The notes beneath the pieces were generated by a model that made no database searches, was not told where the DNA came from, and saw only the letters and a list, made by a program, of their open reading frames with translations. Of a DNA stretch of 10,763 bases, positions 1 through 8,700 are shown in pieces. Each line of letters starts with the position of its first letter. Position 1 is the stretch's first letter. A program made the translations under genes and the position numbers. This DNA comes from Ettlia oleoabundans (lineage: Eukaryota > Chlorophyta > Chlorophyceae > Chlamydomonadales): positions 1 through 10,763 of the forward strand of contig JAAMXP010004399.1 of assembly GCA_019693395.1 (NCBI GenBank). The letters run 5' to 3'.

Positions 1-126
1 CACACCCACCCACCCATCCACACCTATGGTGCCCATTCACCCACAGCAGCACGACCTGCAGAACACTGGCCCACACCAGCGTCAGGCAAACCCGATTGGA
101 AAAGCCATAGCAGCAGGCCGGCTCAC

Positions 127-1973
<1,847 letters not shown>

Positions 1974-2305
1974 GAATTGCCCAAGACGGGATACACGACA
2001 GTGACCGCGAGGGCGAATTCGTCAATGCTCACCGAAACAAGCAGGCGCAGGGAAAATCTCCTAGTACCGACCTACAGAGGTCACGATCGTGCAAACAATC
2101 ATCAACAGCGCTGAAGAGCGCCGGGGGAGGCCAACTATAGCCAGATCAGCAGCCTGGGTTTTCCACCGCCATTCGGATGGTCAGCGGGCAAGAGGCGAAA
2201 AGGAACTTGCCACATTGCACGTTATATGGCTGAACTTGGGAATCCACGCGCATCCGTGAACGCTTGCAAGCAGGGTATTGTCAGTGAACCCTCTGAGTGC
2301 CAACT
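1974..2305. promoter_or_regulatory. Divergent intergenic region between isomerase and methyltransferase genes
   Basis: The two start codons face away from each other across 332 bases, so the 5' UTRs and promoters of both genes must lie here, unless either has a further upstream non-coding exon. A TTATATG element at 2222-2228 is the only TATA-like sequence at a plausible distance (about 80 bases) before the plus-strand ATG. No convincing TATA box is seen for the minus-strand gene. No other motif or repeat is evident. Confidence 0.5.
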
Positions 2306-5273
2306 ATGCTGCGACAAGCCTACGATGCCGCCTTTGCCGGGGCCCTCGCCGTTGTGGAACGCGATGTGGTGCCCGATGCGGTGATCCGAACGGGAATCCG
2401 CTACCTGTTGAGCCAGCGCGCAAAGGAGGTGAACTCAATACTATCTATGTTTGGGTGAAAGGATCTCAGCACCAGGATGGCACAGGTGGCAGCTTTAGTG
2501 GTGCTGCTGCCGCCGCTTCCTCCTGCCGCTGCCGCTCTTTACCCGGGCGTCTGCCTGGGCATCAACGGAATTGTTGCGTCCTCCTCCACTGCAGACCACA
2601 GACCTCACAGCGGAGGAGCACTACCGCCGCCTCCAAGCGTTCCGGGATGAGCTGGCAGGCATGCCTGTGGCAGTGCAGGTGAGAGGACGGGGCAGGGGGT
2701 GCAGCTGCATGCTTTTCTGCTGAAACTTTGGCCACCGTGGGACGGTTCGCTTCCTTCCACAGCTTGTTATGTGCCTAGCTGCTCCCTGCAGACAGCGGCA
2801 GCCAACGAGCAGCACTACGAGCTTCCCACTGAATATTTCCTGCAAGTGCTTGGGCCCCACCGCAAGTACAGCAGCTGTCTGTATGAGCGGCCAGATGCAA
2901 CGCTCGAGGAGGCTGAGGTGGCAATGCTGGAGCTCTGTTGTCAGCGGGCGCAGCTGGAAGACGGGCAGCAGGTGGGATAGTTGTGCATGCGCAGTATGTC
3001 TACTACTGGCAGCAGCAGTGGGATGGAGCAGCAGGGTGGTGCCAGCCCTGGTTGCAGGTTGCTTCAAAACTGCTGCCGTATACGCCGGCAGCCGCATGCC
3101 ATGCAAAGTGGCCCTCTCTTCTCCTGCCTCCTGCGCACACTATGCTGGCCACTTTGCCATTACCATACGGCTTAGCCTCCCTCGCCCTTTCTCTCGATTG
3201 GTGCCTGCCTGCCCCTGCTGGCCCACCTGCCGCCGCCTGCAACCTTGTTTTGCCCACTAGGTGTTAGAGCTTGGGTGCGGCTGGGGCAGCTGGAGCCTGT
3301 TCATGGCAGAAAAGTACCCGGGCAGCACCATCACCGCAGTCAGCAACAGCCGCACGCAACGAGCCTTCATCAGTCAAGAGGCCAAGTGAGTTGGTAGTTG
3401 CTAGCAGGCGATTACCTGGCCCTGTCATTGCCCTTTTGCGTTGAGTTGCTGGTGGCTGATGCCGGGGCTTACTGCACGTGCATCACTGAAGTGAGAGCAG
3501 GCTGCCTGTGCGTAAGCGGTGCAGCGCAATAGACCAAGCTGGGGCTCTTTGATTCTAACCACATGGTTGCAGCAGCTGAAAACTGACTTGTTGTTTGCCA
3601 GCGGCCTGCCATTTATGCCACCCTCTTCTGCTCATTGCTCACTGGCAGCTGTCGCCGCCGTCACCGTCTCCTGTCCACTCTTCCTGGGCATGTAACCTCC
3701 ATGTGCCTGCAGGCGGCGAGGCCTGACCAACCTCACAGTAATCACCGCCGACTTGGTTGAGTTCCAGCCACCCTCGCCCGGCACATACCACCGGGTGGTG
3801 TCTGTGGAATGCTTTGAGCACATGAAGGTGTGAAGGCAATGGATTGGCGGTGTATTGTGGTTGAGATTGCTGGGTGGGAGCGGTGTAAAGCAAGCGTGGG
3901 ATTGGTGTGGTAAGGGCTGGTGTGTGGGAGCGGTGTGAGGCGGAGATATGGGGATACCGAGGAATCGGGTGAAGGTGTCCTGAGTTGGGGGAAGCGCTGC
4001 CTGCTGGTATCCACCACCCTGTTCTACCTATCCTTCCCTTCCTTCGACTCGCCAAACTTTGCTCGGCTAACCTTCATTGCCAATGCGACCTTCAAGCTTG
4101 ACATGCTCGGTGTCTGCCCTTTGTTCAGAACTACAAGGAGCTCTTACGGAGGATAGCTGGCTGGCTGGCCCCTGAGGGGCTGCTCTTCTTTCACGTCTTC
4201 ATGCACGCACGCGGCCTGCCATACCATTACGAGGCAAGAGGGGTCCAGCTGTGTGCTATTGGTGGTGGTGCTGCTGCTGATGATGATGTTGATAACACAG
4301 TTAACTCTTAAAATGACACTGCTGTGGGATTGTTGCTGCCGCTGGTGCAGCAAGTGGCACGCATGGTGCTGCGCACTACATCACCATATTCCACATCACT
4401 CTTCTTACAGCTCCTCAACTTCAGTGGTGGTACTTCACTGCCTGGCACACGTGCAGGTTCAGGGGGAGGACGACTGGATGACCAAGTATTTCTTTTCCGG
4501 TGGTACCATGCCCAGCATTGAGCTGTTTCACATGTTCCAGGACGACCTGGCGGTACAGAAAACATGGTGAGGTGAGTTGTGGGTTGCCTGGCATGCGGAG
4601 GTTGTTTCAACATACTTATTACTCCCCCCGGCTCCCACATGCGCTCCTTCGCGAATGTATGGGCTTGGCATGCTAGGCAACGTTGCACGTGCATCGGGGC
4701 AGCTTGCCCGCCTGGCCATTGCACTCTTGTTGGGCATCGCACACTTACCGTTTCGGTACCGGCCCTTAGGCCTGAGTCCTTAGATGCAGATTGCGGGCTG
4801 TTTGTGCGGCTGCAGGTATATAAACGGGGTGCACTACAGCCGCACACTGGAGGCTTGGTTGAAGCTGCATGACGCTGCTCGCAAGCAGATCATGCCGCTG
4901 TTTGAGCAGACGTATGGCAAGCAGCAGGTGAGAGGCCCGCCTGTGCCGACCAGAACCAGTTTAAAGTGGCTGCAAGGGGCGCGGGTTGCTGGCACTAGTG
5001 ATCTTGCTTGCCTTGTGCTTACTCTGGTTTGCTTGCACTTTGCTCGCTGGTTCACTGTCCTAACAGGCATGCATGAAAGTGACAAGCACCGGTGCAGCAT
5101 GGGCTGCCCGTTTGTCACCCACCTGCCCCGTACTGCAACCCCCCTTTTCCTCCCTGCAGGCTTTGAAGTGGTTTGTCTACTGGCGCTTGTTCTACATGGC
5201 CTGCTCAGAGCTGTTTGCATACCGCGGCGGTAACGAGTGGGGCGTGGCGCACATGCTGTACAAGAAGCGCTGA
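2306..5273 (+). CDS. Coclaurine N-methyltransferase-like SAM-dependent methyltransferase (CMAS superfamily)
   Basis: Transfers a methyl group from S-adenosylmethionine; the substrate is unknown here. Exons: 2306-2428, 2595-2678, 2792-2971, 3261-3385, 3713-3827, 4129-4233, 4457-4566, 4816-4927, 5160-5273. Phases close throughout, giving 355 residues and a TGA stop. Seen: a helical N-terminus (YDAAFAGALAVVERDVVPD), NEQHYELPTEYF (early exon 3), the SAM-binding LELGCGWGS (131-139), SVECFEHMK (201-209) with E203, E206 and H207 matching the conserved E..EH of plant coclaurine N-methyltransferases, EDDWMTKYFFSGGTMPS (248-264), INGVHYSRT (283-291), and an aromatic C-terminal helix. Length and co-linearity match plant CNMT-like proteins. 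No transit peptide is evident because homology starts near Met1, so the protein is probably cytosolic. An in-frame TGA at 2294-2296 fixes the start, with A at -3. Intron 6 is GC-AG. True coclaurine activity is unlikely in an alga (inference). Confidence 0.92.
2972..3260 (+). other. Methyltransferase intron 3 (289 bases)
   Basis: GTGGGA to CTAG, phase 0, immediately before the exon that opens with the SAM-binding loop. It is the one intron here whose acceptor is TAG rather than CAG, apart from the ACAG-type sites. No gene-like content. Confidence 0.85.
3386..3712 (+). other. Methyltransferase intron 4 (327 bases)
   Basis: GTGAGT to CTGCAG, phase 2, splitting a lysine codon (AA|G). Its junction joins the SAM-binding loop exon to the exon carrying the E..EH motif. 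Nothing else is recognisable in it. Confidence 0.88.
3828..4128 (+). other. Methyltransferase intron 5 (301 bases)
   Basis: GTGTGA to TTCAG, phase 0, directly after the catalytic-motif exon (FEHMK). The first third is rich in GGTGTGG-like G/T runs on the plus strand. No coding content. Confidence 0.85.
4234..4456 (+). other. GC-AG intron in the methyltransferase gene
   Basis: The exon ends CATTACGAG and the intron begins GCAAGA, ending CGTGCAG. The join gives YHYE|VQGEDDW, collinear with plant relatives. The strong AG|GCAAG match is what GC donors usually show. The nearest GT (GGG|GTCCAG, starting at 4243) is a poor donor, but it would stay in frame and add Ala-Arg-Gly. Confidence 0.75.
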
Positions 5274-5435
5274 TGCCATCATGATGGGTCGTCATGACAC
5301 TACAGGAAGCCGCCTGTGCAGAGCCCGCTCATGATACTTTATGATGACTTGTGCCCATATATTTTTGGAGCTCCATGACTCACGATTTGATCATGCCCAA
5401 CATACTGCAAATAGTATCGTAATGACCTCACATGG

Positions 5436-5440
5436 TTACA
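5436..5440 (-). terminator. Putative TGTAA poly(A) signal of the CoA-transferase gene
   Basis: TTACA on the plus strand is TGTAA on the minus strand, 293 bases after the CoA-transferase stop. It is the only such motif I found on that strand in the intergenic region. Confidence 0.5.
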
Positions 5441-5529
5441 AAGTGCAACAGCATTGTACAGTTTGTGTTGCCATGACAGTGATCCCTATTTTGTTTCAAA
5501 TGACAATGGCCTTGAGCTGACTAGTGCAT

Positions 5530-5534
5530 TGTAA
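5530..5534 (+). terminator. Putative TGTAA poly(A) signal of the methyltransferase gene
   Basis: TGTAA, the characteristic chlorophyte polyadenylation signal, occurs 257 bases after the stop codon; cleavage would be expected 10 to 20 bases later. A second TGTAA at 5639-5643 is an alternative. Confidence 0.5.
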
Positions 5535-5732
5535 AGTACAACATGACTGAGGAGGGACTCAATCACACAAACTCCCAGTCAGAGTAGATACAGTAGTGCA
5601 GTACAATGGCAAAATGAGAGCGGGCGACAGCTGCTGTGTGTAAGCTGTGTGCGAGTGTTAAAGCCTTGAACATGTAGAGCACATGCTGCATCGCGGCCTA
5701 TCCTTGCATGTGCAGTGCCGCGGCTTGCGAGA

Positions 5733-8700
5733 TCAGGGGAGGAAGATTTGCGCCGCCATCTGCTTGACGTTGCGAATCAGGGGGGTGAATCCCATGTGGG
5801 GCAAGATGTCACGATCTGCAGGAAAAGGAAGGAGAAATACACAAGTTGGGCCACCTATGTTGGGCACGACAGGGCAGGAGGCAGGCAGGCCGGAAGGGCA
5901 CGCATTACACCCCTGCTGATATTCAAGCAGGCAGGCGGGCAACTACTATAAACAGGCAAATAACCTGGCAACTTGGCGAAAAGCAGGCAGGCAGGTCGGC
6001 AGGCAGGCAGGCACACACCTATGTCTATGCCAGGTGCGACCTCAATAAGCTCAAGGGCGCAATTGCCAGCCTGGCTGCCCCTGGTGTGGGGCAAGCTGCT
6101 AGCACTACTGCTGCTGCCATTCATACCGCCGCTGCCGGGTTGCTGCTGTTGCTGCTGCTTCGTCTGCTGGACCAGGCGGAACACGGCTCGCTCCGTGATG
6201 TACAGAATGGTGCGCCCGTTGGCTGCAAGAATGGGGTGGTTGCGCCGGCATGCATCAGGGAAAGACAGCAACTGAGGTGGTGCAGTGGGTGAGCAGGCTG
6301 GATAAGGGTGGTTTGGAGAAGCAAATGGCGAGGCGGGACGGTGCAAATGCCGACAGATCTACTGGACAAGTCAAGCAGATGCCAGTTGGAATGCTTGACT
6401 AATCTGGCTGTGGCACCATATCGGCATCACGGTATGGCCACAAGGCAGACAAACAGAACCTGATGCCCCAGCAAAGGTTTTCTCGTGCACTTTGCTGCGA
6501 AATTTCTGCAGCCTGCCCTCCTGCTTGATCACCAGCTGCCCAGCCTCAACAGCCACCTGCGCCCGGCGTGCAGGGCGAAGCAATGCAGCAATAATCAGTA
6601 GTTACAGATGTTAGAGGGCAGCAGAGAGCCCTTGGTGCTCTGCACCGCACTGTGCTGCACAGCAGTACTGCTGGCACATGGACTAGAGCAGCAACAACAT
6701 GATGCGGCGGGTGTCAGTAGTAATGGTAGCACGATGCAGAGAAGTGGCATATGCGGCAAGACCAGTATGTCAGCAGAAGCAGCAGCAACAGCAGCAGCAA
6801 TGGGAGAAGCAGCAGCAACAGCAGCAGCAACAGGAGGAGGAGCAGCAGCAGCCGTGCCTTCAGTCCTCCGCTTGTGAAGGTTCCAACAAAGAGGACCTTC
6901 TTGGCTGTCTGACTGATGTCGATGAACCCGCCACATCCCGGCATCCTGCCTGCTCCAAAGTTGCTCACGTTCACATTGCCAGAGGGGTCGGCCTGCACTG
7001 GCAAGGGGGCAGAAGGGAGGGTTGTTGATGCAGTGCTTGTTACAGGTAAGTCAGAAGGGAGGGTTGTGACGACAGCCAGGTAAAGCAATGGAACATTACA
7101 AAGTTGCCAATGTTTTGTGCTGGGGTGCAGAAGCCCAAACCCTCCCATTTACAGAGCATGTGGGCGAATGCAACCTCGCCATGCATCTAAACACGTCACA
7201 CCCACCTCTGCCAACCCGAGGCAGGCAATGTCCACACCGCTGCCGTTGTAGAAGTCAATCATGGTGGCGGTAGGCACCAGGCAGGCTGCAGGAAGTGGCA
7301 AGGAAGCAGGGAACATGGGGCAGCAGGTGTGAAGTAAAATCAAAAGTGGGGGTTAGAACCTATAGTAGCTAGGATGCTGAATGTGAGGAGGCATGTACTG
7401 AATACCAAAACGGGTGGAGAAGGCTCATGGAAGGACTGGACTGGGAGCACACACCCTTAACTCTCATACACCACAGGCTGCACCTGGGGTTGTGATAAGA
7501 AGACCAGGAGCGAATGAAGGTGCACAAGCGCTGCAATGCGGGCAACTGCAGACAACGAGTGATACAAGTGGAGGCGTGTTTACAACAGGTACCTGGGTTG
7601 TGCGAGGAGCCAAAGCGCAGGCTGCCGCCAGGTATGCCGCCAAACGCACCCGCCTGCACACAGCCACGTGCATGTGCAGTAACTCTTCAGCTTTGGCTTG
7701 GATTGGGCTGAACCTAACACACTACTGGTGCAGCTAACCGGACAGTGCAGCAAAGCGGCAGCCAGCTGACTACTCGAAAGCACAGAGAAAAAACAGCACA
7801 ACGCACTGCCGTGGTTCCATGGGTGCAGTGCACGCCACTTGCCTCTGTTGATAGGGTGACAGAAGCAGCATGCGGGTTCTCGCTGGCGCCGTGAGTGGCC
7901 ACCATCACCGCCACGCCCTGCGCTCAAGTGGAAACACGCATTCTGGTCGGCCAGCCAGTATCAGCGAACAGAAAGTGTATGCCCCAGCCGCCATCAGCGA
8001 TAGAAAAGAGCCCTACTTTATCAACACACCTCTGGCATCCCAACTCCAAGGTTGACGATGCAGTTGGGGTGGTCAATCTCAAGCATTGCCCTGCGGCAAA
8101 CCAGTCGCCGCAAGGCGCAATCAAGTGGCTGGCCATCAGTCGAGAACCATAAGCATATTTTAAACAAGTAACGCAGCCATAGCAACTCCCATGGCATCAT
8201 GGCAGTCGGAAGCAGTATAAAGGGCCCACCTGTGCGCGATGATGCGACGCTCGTCCATTGGCAAGGGCTGGATGCTGTTCAACGGGGTGCGCATCTCGCC
8301 ACTGCAGCAAATGGGGTTGGCAGCAGAGCCGCATGAATCCATCAAGCCAGTGGCAAATTTAAACGGCACTATCCCACAAACAAATTGGGAACAATACAGG
8401 TGACGGCATACAACCAGCATCTCCCAGAACCCAGCAGCTGGTTAGCCACCTCCCGTGCTTGCTGCTTCTTGAAGCACTTGCCTCAGGCTTCCATCGTATT
8501 GAGGCGCTATGAATGTCTGCCAGTGCAGCTCCGGCGGTGCCACTACTACCTGCACAGCAGACCATAACACAACCAAAGTAACCCAAAGGGGAGTTGTCAA
8601 GGCTGATTGCAACTGCTCACTGCAGTAAACCAAGTTGCTGCAAGGCGCCTGACCACCAGGCTCCCCACCCTATCAACAATAGCTCCTGGCAGATGCACCG

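Larger units (their letters stand above)
5274..5732. other. Convergent intergenic / 3' UTR region
   Basis: 459 bases between the stop codons of the methyltransferase (plus) and the CoA-transferase (minus). It is more A/T-rich than the flanking exons and holds TGTAA-type poly(A) signals on both strands. A 12-base perfect palindrome (CCATCATGATGG, 5276-5287) lies three bases after the TGA. No open reading frame resembles a gene. Confidence 0.7.

Noticed and set aside
1..126. A possible further isomerase exon behind an AG near 56
   Set aside because: The phase-0 translation (VVLLWVNG) does not match the family after the PNPEEV segment; treated as intron.
4834..5295. 153-codon minus-strand frame opposite the methyltransferase 3' end
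   Set aside because: It is the shadow of exons 8 and 9 and their intron; no recognisable motif.
5855..6346. Minus-strand frame with repeated PACLP segments
   Set aside because: Only 6222-6019 is exon; the PACLP-like part is the GGCA microsatellite in the last intron.
6714..7148. Minus-strand frame with a long polyleucine run, resembling a membrane segment
   Set aside because: Only 6992-6858 is coding; the polyleucine is intronic CTG repeat read through the GC donor.
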